From NCBI GenBank assembly GCA_014825775.1, contig MVAQ01000061.1, positions 31,829 through 95,828 on the forward strand: DNA of 64,000 bases, in the 5' to 3' direction. The position numbers were made by a program, and so were the translations under genes. Position 1 is the first letter of the stretch. Every line of letters starts with the position of its first letter. The DNA comes from Krasilnikovozyma curviuscula (taxonomy: Eukaryota > Basidiomycota > Tremellomycetes > Cystofilobasidiales > Mrakiaceae). Below are positions 36,626 to 47,755 of the stretch, piece after piece. Below the pieces are notes generated by a model. That model was given only the letters and a program-made list of their open reading frames with translations. It made no database searches and was not told where the DNA came from.

Positions 36626-39600
36626 TTAGTTCGACTCGATCATCTCGTCATTATCCTCGATGTCCAACTTTGAAAGCTTAGCAACGAAGCTGGCTTGAGA
36701 TTTCCCTATCGGAAGAACCGCTCCAAGTCTACGACAAGCGAGCAGCAAGACCTCGATCTCAACCTCAATCATTGCAAGCTCTGGAAGCGCAAGATTAACG
36801 AAATTAAAAACGGACTGGAAGACAGCGAACGGAAGAGAGTGAACGGAATCTTGAACTTACTCTCAAAGTCACCAACTTTCATCAACCGCTTAGCTTCTGC
36901 CAGTAGAGTCCTAGATGTGAGCGTCCAGAGAGCTGAGGGGAAAAAGAGATGTGATGAGTACGTCGTTACAACAGTCAGGCTCACAAAATGTCACTCACCA
37001 GCAAGAGCAGAATCGAGTTGACCGAAGTCATAGTTGCTGAGTGCCGTGATGATACTGACAACACCTCTAGCGGCGGCGAGTGCCTCAGCCTTTGCAGCTG
37101 GGTTGTAGTGTGATTCCTCTTCACAGACCAGTTGGAGAGCCACATATATTATGGTATGCAGGTACTAAGAAAAACAGACTCGCTCAGACGCGCAAACAAT
37201 AGAATGAGGACAGAAGAGATACTCACTCCAACTCCGGCGTTGATTCCCGAAGGTTGTCCCGGTAAAGGATCGAAAGTCTCTTCGCAACCTCCTTGAATTG
37301 GAAGAAGGGTCGAAGTAGGGTGCCATGGAGGTGTACCAGACAAGAAAAGCCTAGTAGGGTTTTGGTAGATTTCGGGGATAGACCTAATGAGATTGTTAAT
37401 CTGGTTACGAAGGCTCGAGATTTCCATTGGAACCGGACCTTGGTAGTGAGGCTGACTCGAACTATTGGCAGAGTTAGAGTCTGGAGATGATGTTGACGCC
37501 GGTGATCCAGATGAGGTTGCGGAGCGGAGTGGCTTCTTACTTCCGCCAGACGATATTGAGGCTGAAGAAGTTGGCCTGTTTCTCATTGCAGAGCCAAACG
37601 GGAACGAGAAGGGATCCATTAGTCTTGAGGCTCTGTAGGCCAAAGTGACGGCTTTGACCTGGAGCGAGAGTAGAGAGAAATCTTGTTGAACTTGTAGTGG
37701 TGGATCCGTGAAGTCGAGCAGATCGGCCATAGTTTGCTTGGTCGCATCCAAGACGGTATGCTGCGACAAATAAAACCCACTCCATCAGTTTGTATAAAAA
37801 CGACAATGTCATTGAGAAGCCAGTGAACTCACGTTCAGATGTTCGACAAGCGGTCGAGGGAACGGAGTAATAATTTCATGGTCTGGAATAGCAGCAGTCC
37901 AAATCATGATTGTTCCGGCAAGACGGTCAACCAAGAAACAATGCCAGAACAGGTTGACCGTTTCCCACATGTCAATATCAGAGCAAGGTGGTGGATGTAC
38001 GACGACTCTAGTACGCCTGAGGCTGGTCAAGTAGTTCATATGCTTTACTTTGAGGGCTTCATCCCCAGCAGACCATTCACTTGACGATGGCCGGAAGACG
38101 GGAGACTCGATTCGATGGAGACCAGCGGTGACGATCATCCGACAAGCAAGACCACTCATCAACCAAGCCGTTGGGTATCTTCCAGTTCCCACTGCGAGCA
38201 ACGAAACGAGCAGCAATCGGTCAGGAAACTCAAACTTTTAGTAAAATCAGAAGCTGGAAGGACATACTGTAATGGTAATGTAAGACCAAAGCAGCCTGAA
38301 TCAACTCCTTCAATCTACCATACCCCATAAATCCATCATCGATCGACTTTCTCGCTGCTCTCAAAAAGACACCTTCCATATCACGCAAAGAAGTAAACGG
38401 ACTCAGTCGACAGGACGCGGCGTATATGGCAAGCATGAGGGCTGGGTGAGGGCGCTTCTTTGGGTCCGAATGCTTGACGGATTCGAGGAATGATGGGAGG
38501 TGTATAGGACCACCGCCGAACTGGCGCCGACGAGAGAGAAACACTTGGATTCTGAAGATATCAATAAAAATTGCCTCAGAAAGTCAGACAACTGGCCAAC
38601 CACTGGCAAAGGCGAGAAAGAAAAGCAACACAACTCACAGGTGATCTCTCAACTCATCAGGGATGGCACTCTGATCATCGCCACCAATCAAAGACTTCCT
38701 CACGCTCTCAGGAAGGAACAATTCGTCCTCGTCATCCTGCGCCTGCGCCTGCTGTCCATCCTGCGTCTGCGGTTGCTGCTGAACAGACGACGAAAACATC
38801 CCACCTCCGCTGCCCATGTCATTTGCGTAGTTTGTGCCATCTCCTCTTTCCCCAACGCCACCCCCAAAGTTCCAGGGATCGTTCACGTCGACCCTATTTT
38901 GTGTTTGAGGCAGGATGTCGTATGATGACTGGGAGACTGGTTGCGGTTGATACTGACTCGGAGGGAGCGAGCTAGGCGAATCGCTGCTTTTGTTGTTGCT
39001 AGGACCAGCACCGTAGATTGAGTCAAAAATATCGTGTGTAATCGAAGGCGTGGATGTTGATGCAGCTGCTGCCGCTGGTGGTGGTGGGTTGGGGTTCAAG
39101 TTGGACGAGCTTTCAGGCGACGAGGTGAACAGCGTGTTTGTGTCCATCCCTCCACCTGGTGTAGTGGCGATGAACTGCTGCGTCCATTGGTCCATCGGAT
39201 AGTCGACCTCATTGGAAGGATCTCCAGCGCCCAGGATGGACCCTGCCGTGCTGCTTCTGCTGGGTTGGCGCGCGTTGAAAGTGGATGGATTGGATGACCC
39301 AGGGGGAGAGACGGTCACCCACTGATCTTGAAACATACCTCTAGCGCTGATCTTCTCATTCAGAGTTTTTGCAGCTTCAGGAGGGTTGGAGTTGTTGCTG
39401 GCGCTGTTGATGCCGTTGAAAGTCTGCGCAGAGACATTCTCGTTCGATGATGGTTTTGATGAAAAGGCAGCATCAAGGCCAGTAGAATGTTGCTTATTAT
39501 TGAACGATAGTGCCTGCTTTTGTGGTTTCGAGAAGGATTGACCATCGAACACACCCTGATTGAGCGACGACTGGCTGTTGCTGGACGCTCCACCTCCACC

Positions 39601-40380
39601 ACTTCCCACAGCATTATCTCTCGGAGACATCATGGGTGTCAAACCAAACGATCCCAGTCCCCCAGCTCCACCAGCACCATCGTAGTTCGTCGTACCAAAG
39701 AAGTTACCGATTGGATCAGCACCCCCGGTGCCGAGGACTTGAGCTGTGAGCTCGGACGGGAAGAAGTCGTGCAGGAGAGTTGAGGGTGTTGGTAGAGGTT
39801 GAGAAGCATCGTTGTTGCTGGATCCATTGTTATCGTAGACATTGGCGGGGTAGGGGAAGGTGCCACTCGAGAAGCTTGGTTTGTGGTGAGACCCATGCGG
39901 TGCTGAGGAAGCGGATGATGAGGTTGAAGAAGGGTCGCTGCTTCCATTCTGCGTTGTCAATAAAGATTCTAGATCAGCTATATATGTCCCAATTGGTGGT
40001 CCAAAGAGCAGTAGTGCAACAAATAAAGCAGATTTAGTGTTCGTTCCTATCACAACGTTTTCTCCTCGTTCGAAACCGGAAATAAGCTCACCAATTTTCT
40101 GCTCGAGGGCAGTTATCCTCGACTTAGGCTTGACGTTCTCATATACACAGTCTATCGAGTGACCCAGGCAGTACTGGCAGGTAGGTCTGGTACCAGAGCA
40201 GCGAAGCTTCTTTTTTCGACTAGTACGTTTTGAGTAATCTGGCGTCAGCGAATGACAAGGCGTGCGATTTTGACATCAATCCAGCTTCACTCACCAAGTA
40301 GCACAGGCCTGCCATCTCTTCAGAGGGACAGCTTTTTGATGTTCTGCTGAGTGAGAACCAGTTGTGGCTGACGCAGGCAT
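36626..40380 (-). CDS. Zn2Cys6 fungal-specific transcription factor
   Basis: Nuclear binuclear-zinc-cluster regulator. The ATG at 40380 starts MPASATTGSHSAEHQKAVPL. An intron inside the cluster is spliced to give ACATCRKKKLRCSGTRPTCQ followed by YCLGHSIDCVYE, i.e. all six Cys, then a basic linker and IT-ALEQKI, the start of a dimerisation coil. A long Ser/Asn/Gln/Pro-rich region (38635-39990) separates this from the regulatory 'fungal_trans' domain: FLESVKHSDPKKRPHPALML, GTGRYPTAWLMSGLACRMIV with AGLHRIES, then RRTRVVVHPPPCSDIDMWET with VNLFWHCFLVDRL. The tail VAKLSKLDIEDNDEMIESN ends at TAA 36626. Total length is about 1,000 aa. The hydrophobic frame starting near 40053 is intron read-through, not a separate gene. 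Target genes are unknown; the adjacent NagA gene is one candidate. Confidence 0.88.
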
Positions 40381-40753
40381 GACTGGCACAGAACTCGAGA
40401 CCTTCGCTATGATAGCCCAACCTCCTACCCAGCACTCCTACCAAGTTTGAAGCACGAGGACAATCAGCTCTACAGATCAATTGCTCAAGGAATTGCGCTT
40501 TCTGTGTACTGACCTCGAATTGAGCAGATGATGGTTGATTAGTAGATTTGGTAATGACTTACTTCACTTGGCTTTTCTGCCACCAGAAACTCCCATTTAT
40601 TCGAAAATTATCCAAGGAAATGATATATGATTACTTGATAGGAACGATCATGTATAACTTCTAATTCACTCAACCAAGAAAGGCATTTTCCTCGACCTCG
40701 ATAGTCTTGCGAGAGCGAGGCTGGAATGGTCGCTCAATCACTCAAAGGCAACT
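40381..40753. promoter_or_regulatory. Divergent promoter, Zn2Cys6 factor / thioesterase
   Basis: This 373-bp region lies between the two start codons. It is AT-rich between 40540 and 40680. No TATA box stands out and no known operator was recognised. Confidence 0.45.
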
Positions 40754-41496
40754 ATGGCCTCTAAAATCTTAGAGAGTGTTTCCCGATATCAGAAATGGAT
40801 GTCAGAGTCTGACCAGTTTGCTATCGACGTCCTCAAGAGGATCAAGGTGACTTCTGTCGAGCTAGACGGCAAAAACAGTTGCTCTGTCGGATGTGAGATA
40901 GAGGTGACTGCTGGTGAGTACGGGGCACAAGCTTGATTTCGGCATCTGGCAGTGCTGATGTATTACTGAGGCTTAGATATGTTGAATATGGGGTCGGTCC
41001 AACCCTAATGCTTTTTCCACCTTTGTCCCCACTTTGACACCTGTATTTGCTCAGGCGTACGTTGCATGGAGGCTGCGCTGCATGGTTGATAGATCACTGC
41101 TCCTCACTGTGTCTGTATGCAATTAGTACGGAGGAGAGCTGGAACTACAGCGGTGTCTCTCAGAACATGAACATCCTCTTCCATTCCCCAGCCCATCCGT
41201 ATGTCAAAGCGCTCCCCTTTTCAACTGTCAGTGTATTGATATTGACCTATCTTTTGTCTCAGTGGTTCAACCATCAAGATTGACTCTATCATCCTGAATG
41301 CTGGAAAGCGAGTAGCGAATTTGCGTGGAGAAGTGAGCAGAAAACATCCCGGAATGGTAGTAACCGGTTACTGTCTCAATTGCCAACCCTCTTTTCCTCC
41401 TTTCTCATCTTCTAGATCAGGAATAAAGAAACAGGAAAGCTGATCGTCTCGGGCACGCACACCAAAATTGACGTCTATTCCTCTTCCAAGCTGTGA
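40754..41496 (+). CDS. Hotdog-fold acyl-CoA thioesterase (THEM2/PaaI-like)
   Basis: Probable acyl-CoA thioesterase of the 4HBT superfamily. Exon 1 (40754 to about 40911) gives MASKILESVSRYQKWMSESD and a beta-strand ending EVTA. A tiny exon encodes DMLNMG, and the next starts near 41056 with RTLHGGCAAWLIDHCSSLCL. HGG...A.L.D is the hotdog helix motif, with Asp in WLID as the likely catalytic residue, as in human ACOT13. GVSQNMNILFHSPAH and TIKIDSIILNAGKRVANLRG follow, then IRNKETGKLIVSGTHTKID and TGA at 41494-41496. Length is about 175 aa, normal for the family. The acyl substrate cannot be deduced. Whether it is cytosolic or mitochondrial is open; no clear presequence is visible. Confidence 0.87.
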
Positions 41497-41885
41497 GCGG
41501 CGTGTTCGGCCCGTTTCCATACTGCAATTCTCCACGACAGATCACCAAACAAGTCCTTGTATCTCCTTCGGCAATATCATCCTCTCTATGTTCCAGTACA
41601 TTCTGTCGGTTCAGCGTTATGCACTTGCAAAGTGACCGCTGCCGGCTCGAGACGCCACTCGTCACCCACGGCGGTTACATCGCCTTGCCGCGTCGACGTC
41701 TCAGTCCTCCGGAAAGGACGACTGACGGTGTCCTCATGGCAGCAATCGGTTGCAAAAACTTATATAAACCCCTTCAGATCCTCTTGATCCTAATTCTTGC
41801 TCTCATCATTCATATCCACATTTACAAACAAATTCGACTCCAACCTCACTTCACAACCAACTCCACATCAACAAACCCAACAACA
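41497..41885. other. Intergenic region and promoter of copy B gene
   Basis: This 389-bp gap contains the TATA box at 41761-41768 described separately and a pyrimidine/CA-rich leader running to the ATG at 41886. I see no gene. Confidence 0.5.
41761..41768 (+). promoter_or_regulatory. TATA box of copy B gene
   Basis: TATATAAA lies about 125 bases upstream of the ATG at 41886, followed by a C/A-rich leader without upstream ATGs close to the start. This looks like a strong, possibly inducible core promoter. CCCCT, a possible stress-response element core, directly follows at about 41769-41773. Confidence 0.5.
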
Positions 41886-42783
41886 ATGTTTCATCCATGG
41901 GGTTCCTACGGTCATCCAATGATGCCAACCCCACCACCTGTCGTTCCAGTTCCAACTGTTGCTCAAGCTGCTACCCACGCCTCGGCAGCCATTCCTCCCT
42001 CCGTCACCAACTTTCATCATTACCATCGTGGGGGACGTAGAACAAATGGCGGTCGAAGACTCGTTTGGGTGAGTATTTCTCAGATTTAGTTCTCCTTTGC
42101 TCGACCATTTTGGAGAACATCACTGATCAAGCCCGGTTGTGTCCTGATTTAGTTCGCAATCGGTTCTGGCGCCACGTACTGGTACATGAAGTCGCATCAG
42201 AATCGATCCTCCAGCTGGACCTGTCAAACCATCACAAACAACCCATCTCAGCATCAACTTGAAGACACCATCGCTACTGACCTTTCCACCCCTAATAACG
42301 GCGAGGTTCAAGACCGCTGGTCTCAAAACAACTGGAAGTCGTGGAGAGAGAAAAAGAGAGAGTACAGGGAAGCTTTCGCACATAATCAAGCGCAGAAAGC
42401 ACAGAAGGAATCCGAGGCTGCTAACTTGGAGAAGGCGAGGAAGGATATGTGGGAGAAGGATATGAAGAAGATCCAGGAGATCAAGGACGAGAAGGTCGTT
42501 GCTGTGGGTTACTCCTTAGTCCATCCTTTAATCCGGCTACTCCGTTTCTGACTTCAATTTCTTCTCTCCTTAAGGCAAAGGCATTTGCTACTACTCAACT
42601 CGATTCTCTCTTGGAGACCTTGACTGCTCTCAGAAATGTATGTCGTCGCTTGTCGCCTCTTGATTCATCTTCTGATCTATTGACTGACTCATACATATTG
42701 TGTCTATAAAGAATGTCAATGCTGAAACCAAGACTAAAGAAGCCGCTGTCTCCGAGGAGAAGAAAGGATTGTTCAGAGGATAA
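41886..42783 (+). CDS. Conserved small single-helix membrane protein, unknown family (copy B)
   Basis: Paralog of the gene at 11251-12113: 222 aa in four exons (41886-42068, 42153-42503, 42575-42637, 42712-42783), joined in phase 0 at the same positions. Residues 1-61 are Pro/His/Ala-rich and end in GGRRLVW. The hydrophobic helix FAIGSGATYWYMK follows, then a Ser/Thr/Asn linker and a charged helix (WREKKREYREAFAHNQAQKA, MWEKDMKKIQEIKDEK). Exon 3 is again exactly 63 nt (AKAFATTQLDSLLETLTALR plus N), and the end is SEEKKGLFRG against GKKGFFRG in copy A. I do not recognise the family. A TATA box 125 bp upstream suggests regulated expression. Conservation is strongest around the helix, the LDSLLE-LTALR exon and the K-K-G-aromatic-RG tail. 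Confidence 0.87.
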
Positions 42784-43124
42784 ATTGGCTTCGTGCCCTT
42801 CACAACGAATGCAGTTTGAAGATACCTCAAATAGCAAAAACCTTTCTTTCTTCTCTTCCTTTGTACATATTATTACGCCTTACTTAATCACCTTGACTTG
42901 CAAGTTTGAGCCGGGCTCAAGTACTAATGAAGGCTTCAAGTCTAAAGCATCAACTACTTGTACTATTGATACCCCATTCAAGACGCCGTGTATATTATCC
43001 GTAAGAACTATTTTACTGCTCAGAAATTTCAGCGACGGCGTTGCAAACTTCAGCACATTGAGCTCTGACACTCTCCTATAATCGACCAAACAAACCCGCA
43101 AAATGGGAGTTTGTCAGCTTCGAA
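42784..43124. other. Convergent 3' intergenic region
   Basis: 341 bases between the 3' ends of copy B (plus) and the 126-aa orphan (minus). The sequence is AT-rich and I see nothing recognisable. Confidence 0.5.
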
Positions 43125-43772
43125 CTAAGCGAATCCAAAGACAAGAGGTCGTTTTACCTTCTGCTCCTCCGTGAGACCTTCGTTGCGAACGAAAAATGTT
43201 AAAAAGAAGTGCAAGTCTAAGATCAGAAATCGCCGACCTCAAGTCTAACCTGACAAGGGTTCGTATAACCAATCCCCAATGAGACGTACCAGGATGTTCA
43301 CTTAAAAAACTTTCAAGTGCCGTATAGGAGGTGCTGTAGTCAGCTCCGTATTTGTTGACTAGCATCTGCGCCAAGGAAGCGAAAGCGTCGTGGTCTGGGT
43401 GACCCTCAATGAACTGGAAAGCTCAAAGTCAAGAAAGTTGATTCATTAGAAACGCGACGATATTTCATAGAATATCTTGAATCACACTACCTTTTCACAA
43501 GTTGGAGAGCCCGGGACAACTGGAAAAGAAGGAGTTGACGAGTCCTCAGCCAAAGAAGGTGCATCGCGGCTGATCTCCCAAGCACATACCTTCTTCTGAC
43601 ATGCTACGCTGCCTGTTCCGAGTCGGTATAAATTGTGTCAGAATGGGGAAGGTGGTTGGGAATGAAAAAAGAGAAGAAGTTGGAAGCGATCCTTACATTC
43701 GACGAGAATAGGTCGGAACTTGCGTCTGAGTTGGGCTTGGTAACAAACAGCCGTAGCGTGAAAGGGAATCAT
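43125..43772 (-). CDS. Hypothetical protein, about 126 aa
   Basis: Unrecognised small protein assembled from five exons. The ATG at 43772 gives MIPFHATAVCYQAQLRRKFR and PILVE. The next exon gives CSVACQKKVCAWEISRDAPS, LAEDSSTPSFPVVPGSPTCEK. Then FIEGHPDHDAFASLAQMLVN and KYGADYSTSYTALESFLSEHP, and a last exon ending EEQKVKRPLVFGFA at TAG 43125-43127. Splice sites keep one frame throughout, and the DHDAF..LA..LV.KYG region looks like a folded helical domain. Four Cys lie within a short stretch near residues 26-35. No targeting signal is certain; the basic N-terminus (RRKFR) could be a mitochondrial presequence. The model is reasonable but unproven. Confidence 0.55.
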
Positions 43773-43802
43773 TAAGCTTGAATAAACGAGAATTAAACCT
43801 TT

Positions 43803-45227
43803 CTAATCCGTCGATACCATACAACATTTCTCATGCCCGGACTTTGACACCATAGGTCTTCTCATAACCCAATACCAACCTTCTCGACCTTCCTGTCGTG
43901 AGCTTCATCTACCAAAACCACCTTCTTCATCCTCCTCAAAGTCTTCTTACTGATGGTCTTGGTAGACTAGACTGTGCTAGACGAGGGAGATAAGAAGGTT
44001 TGGGGATTGAGGAGGCTGGTTGCAAGAAGGGCGAAACGGTGGTGGTTGATTTGGCTTTGGGATTTGATGAAGCAGACACCTGTTTCGAAGCTGAACTAAG
44101 AGAAATTCTCGAGTTTGAGGCTGATATGGTTGATTTGGTGGGTGATGTTGGTTGTTTCAGTGAAGAACCGAGGGTAGTTGCCCCAGCACTGGTGTGTGGT
44201 GGGAGAGACGATGATGACGTTGGCTTGAAGCCTCTACTACTAGGTGTCGATGTCTTTTTCAGTGATGGTAGAGTTGTTTTCGAATGCGATCGCTGATGTT
44301 TCGACGGTGATGAGGAAGGGCGAGGAACCGTCGGTGATGATACTACAGGGACAGCAGGTGTGATGGTGTGGTGTGTTCCTTTAAGCAGAGAAGATATGGG
44401 TTTAGTGCATGGCACATTGATGAAATCTGGTTGCTGCTGTTGATCGGAGGATTGTAATATTGGAAGTGCCGATGGAGTGGCGGTAGCTGGAGGATGAGCA
44501 GTTGTCGTTAGGTATAAGCTGAAATCCGCTGCGGCCTCTACCTTTTCGGCATGAATAGGAGAACCCCCGAATTCTACATTGACATCATTCAACAACACGC
44601 TGCCTTGTCCCATCCTGTCCTCTTCTTCTCTGTGTACTAGGGCGGTGGCGATCGGGTCGATATTTTCATTCCCCTTTGCATTGATGTCCTTGATATGAAG
44701 AACAATGGTGGATTGCTGGGTATGTGGTTCATGGATTGGTGTCATACTTGAACAAATTATGCTTCTAGAAGGTTAAGGCACATTAGCGACTGTCCGTCGA
44801 CCATCAATCAACAAAATATTTAACCTCACCCAGCTTCTTCGATGATATCCTTCATCTCTTCACAATCAGTCATCTCAGAGGGCTCTTTCACCTCCAGGGA
44901 AGAGTTGTGAGCTTCGTCTTGCATTTCCATACTGGCAAAGGTCATGTCGAGCAAGAAACTGGAATCTTCGCCGACACTGTTGCCAGTACGGCTATTAACA
45001 GCTGTATCGAGGATGGGAGATAGTAGAGGTGAAGCTGGTAAAGCTACTGTATCTATTTCAGCGTTACTGCTAGAGTTGATTGAGATATTTGAAGTGTCGT
45101 GGACCTGAGGAATAGCGAGGGAGGTGTCGAGTAAGAAACTCCCCTCTTGTGAACCCATTGATCCGTTCCCTGCTGCTTTGAAGGCGTCAAAAGACTCATC
45201 TGATTGGAGCAGATGCTCTCGCTCCAT
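43803..45227 (-). CDS. Hypothetical Ser/Thr-rich protein with SFLLD motifs
   Basis: Unrecognised protein of about 400 aa. The first ATG is 45227 (MEREHLLQSDESFDAFKAAG). Exon 1 ends in a GTGAGG donor after IIEEAG and joins SIICSSMTPIHEP. Two short acidic repeats, EGSFLLDTSLA and DSSFLLDMTFA, lie in the first 120 residues. The second half (44420-43945) is Ser/Thr/Pro/Lys low-complexity sequence with many SP/TP sites, as in cell-cycle or cytoskeletal phosphoproteins. Read straight through, the frame stops at 43936. A GTAAGA donor just before that stop could instead splice to a short exon ending at 43803, which I used as the outer limit. The protein is probably disordered. No domain was recognised. 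Confidence 0.55.
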
Positions 45228-45416
45228 CGTTGTGCTCAAGAAGAAAGTTCTGGTCTGAATTGGGTCAGTGAATGCCAGCGCTCTGTTTACTTTCTGCTCT
45301 GCTCTGGTGGCGAACTTCTACGTGGAATTAGGCAAACAGCTGACACCAGCATACTAATCTTATTCTTGATGAGTGGACGATGGAAAGTATGCTATTGGAT
45401 ACTGACTATAACTGCC

Positions 45417-45614
45417 ATGTCCAAGACCAGAGCCCTTAAACGAGCAACGACCCACCAACGCCAGTTCAGCAAACAAGCTGCCTATAGGGACAGAATATCT
45501 CAATCTAGGTTCATTCTTCATGTGTTGATCGTGAGCATGATCCTGTATGCGGCGATTGGGCTGGGAATTAGTTGGATGGTGAGGTTGCAACATGCTCCAA
45601 AAAGGATTGAATAG
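45417..45614 (+). CDS. Small single-pass membrane protein, 65 aa
   Basis: A single-exon frame starting MSKTRALKRATTHQRQFSKQ encodes a basic N-terminus, then AAYRDRISQSR, and one hydrophobic helix (FILHVLIVSMILYAAIGLGI) ending SWMVRLQHAPKRIE. An in-frame ATG at 45369 would add 16 residues (MSGRWKVCYW...); I prefer 45417. The organisation (basic cytosolic head, tail-proximal helix) resembles small ER proteins of the tail-anchored type, but I do not recognise the family. It is divergent from the Ser-rich gene, with about 190 bp between starts, and ends 172 bp before the Rab escort protein stop. Confidence 0.5.
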   Translation: MSKTRALKRATTHQRQFSKQAAYRDRISQSRFILHVLIVSMILYAAIGLGISWMVRLQHAPKRIE

Positions 45615-45786
45615 CGCTCATTTGTTAATGAGGGAATGAAGGTAACGGGATCGGATTGAAATCTGTAAATGTAGCTATCAGAAACAACGAACTGGCTTGA
45701 GAAAGAGGACAAAAACCATAAAACTCACCCACTCGTACACAAATTCCTCTCACCTACCCCCCCCCATCGTACATCCATCCTAACCT

Positions 45787-47596
45787 TTACCATTCACCGA
45801 TCTCATCCTCATCATCCCTTGATACTGGAGGATCAAAAAATCCTCTCGAGTCCAGGTCATCGACATCTCTCACATGCAGCTTCTTAAACACCTCTTCTGC
45901 GATCGCGACACACTCTGATGGTCCTTCTGTCAGGAACGTATTCGGAGACGGCTCTCGCATAATGTGAAGATGAGGGGTACTGGGGGTACTGGGCGGAAAG
46001 GTACCATCGGGAAGAGAACTATTGATCTTTTGGGAGAATGTGAAGGTGAAAAGAGGAGTTCGCTCGGGTCCTACTATGCTATTGATGTAAGGTTGAAACA
46101 GCTCTGAGGGGGTGACAGAAGCGCTATCGTCCAGAGATGTCAAGTACAGGATGTCTACGATGAGGAAAAAGCGAGTTCAGTGCGATGGCGAACATAGGGT
46201 AACAACCAAAAGCGAGAACTTACATTGACCAACAGGACAGCTCTCGGTTCCTTGACCCATCAAGATCCCATGAACGCAATTATCTACTTCAGATGACATG
46301 CTGTGCGGTGGATAGACAACAAATCCCGTATCTGGCCGTTGCTGTGATGGTACTTCGCTTGAGTCTTCAATGGATGACCGAGTCGGCAGAATCGAAGGAT
46401 AGTGATCGAGTATCAGGATACAGCGGTGAATCTTGGTGATATGCGTTTTAGATTCGGTTGTGGTTGAGGGAAGGTAATCAGGCGAAGCGACCACTGAGAG
46501 CGCTTTTATAGGCTGAGAGAATCCATCGATGGAAACCTCCAGATTCGACGGCGCTTCTCCTTCTTCTCCACTCTGCACGAGCTCTTTGATATTTCCCACC
46601 TTTCTCCCCAAGATGTAAATTCCACCCTGAACAGCACCACCTCTGCAGAATCCTTGCACGATTTCACCAGCGCCGCCGTACGGAGCCACCAAGAATGGCG
46701 ACGAATTTCCATATTTGCCGATGGACTGAAGATAGCTTCTCATTCTTTCCAGGGCTGGAAGTGCTGGTTCTGTTGGGGTTACGCAGTGTGCGAGTGCATA
46801 GGTCAAAGAAGTTGCTATCGGCGGAGGCAGGTTGAACTTGGTAACCAAGAAGTCCATTAAGGGAGTTTCATCCTGGCCTACAGCGCCAGAACAAAAACAT
46901 ACAGAGTCAGGTGTGGAATTCATGTAATTTGGAACGGTCTTGGCGTACCTTGAAACTCTGGAGATGCCTCAAACTCTCCAATGGCCCACTTCAGACACTT
47001 CATCAGCCTTCTCTTATCCACAAGTCCGTAAGCGTCCGTCTTAAAGACATCCTCCTTGTTCCCAGGAACAGTCTTGAGCTCTCTGTCAAAGAACATGGAC
47101 GTGGTTTCCAGCAGACGGAAGTTGGAGTACCTGGAAACGCCCGAGGAAATCAGAGCGCTGATTAGTGGTGAAATGGATGGAAAGAGGACTGGTGCCAGCG
47201 ATAAAGAGTATGATCGAGCATGTTTCTTGAGTTCTTCTGGAACTGAAGCCTGGTTTGGTGAGCTAGACGATGGGAAAGACCACTCTATATTGGAGAACTT
47301 CCTGCGCTGATTCTTCCGGAGGTTGGATTCCTCTCTTTCTGGTAATTCAGTGCGCTCCTTTCCCCATTGGATGAGCTCTTCCAGGTTCAGACTGGCCCAG
47401 TCACCGCCGTAGTACTCGTTCTCGTCCACATGAAGAACAGTTTTCCCAGCATGGGCAAGCGCACTGCTCCCCCAAACGAATCAGTCAGCAGGAATAAAGA
47501 AAAGAAGGATGAGCTGGTGACTCACGCTGCTAGGATAGACTGTTGAAGGTCTGAGCCCAGGATAATGGCATCGAACGGAGGATGGTCCAACTCCAT
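45787..47596 (-). CDS. MRS6: Rab escort protein (REP/MRS6), Rab GDI family
   Basis: Presents newly made Rab GTPases to geranylgeranyltransferase II. The ATG at 47596 begins MELDHPPFDAIILGSDLQQS and ILAA, joined across an intron to ALAHAGKTVLHVDENEYYGG plus DWASL. This is the GDI-family nucleotide-binding-like N-terminus, with Y-Y-G-G intact. SLAPVLFPSISPLISALISS, GVSRYSNFRLLE and SMFFDRELKTVPGNKEDVFK follow, then LMDFLVTKFNLPPPIATSLT, PFLVAPYGGAGEIVQGFCRG and AVQGGIYILGR. The acidic C-terminus (VSRDDEDEIGEW) ends at TAA 45787. At about 530 aa with a long GDI C-terminal extension it fits REP rather than the shorter (about 450 aa), more conserved GDI. An upstream ATG is out of frame. Confidence 0.88.
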
Positions 47597-47755
47597 CTGA
47601 ACCGAGAATTGACGATGCGAACAGACGCAAAAAGGACGCGTTTCAAAAGGACAATGTCGAGTGCAGACATCTTCGCTTGCGTGGCTCCAAGAAGGGAACA
47701 AAAGAAAAGGTATGTAAATTGCAAAGTTTATTCCTGAATCGTCTTCCTTGTCCCT

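Noticed and set aside
38635..40053. 472-aa minus-strand frame with a hydrophobic N-terminus (MIGTNTKSALFVALLLFG), looking like a secreted Ser-rich protein
   Set aside because: The hydrophobic head is intron read-through; the frame is the low-complexity linker exon of the Zn2Cys6 factor, whose zinc cluster lies just upstream.
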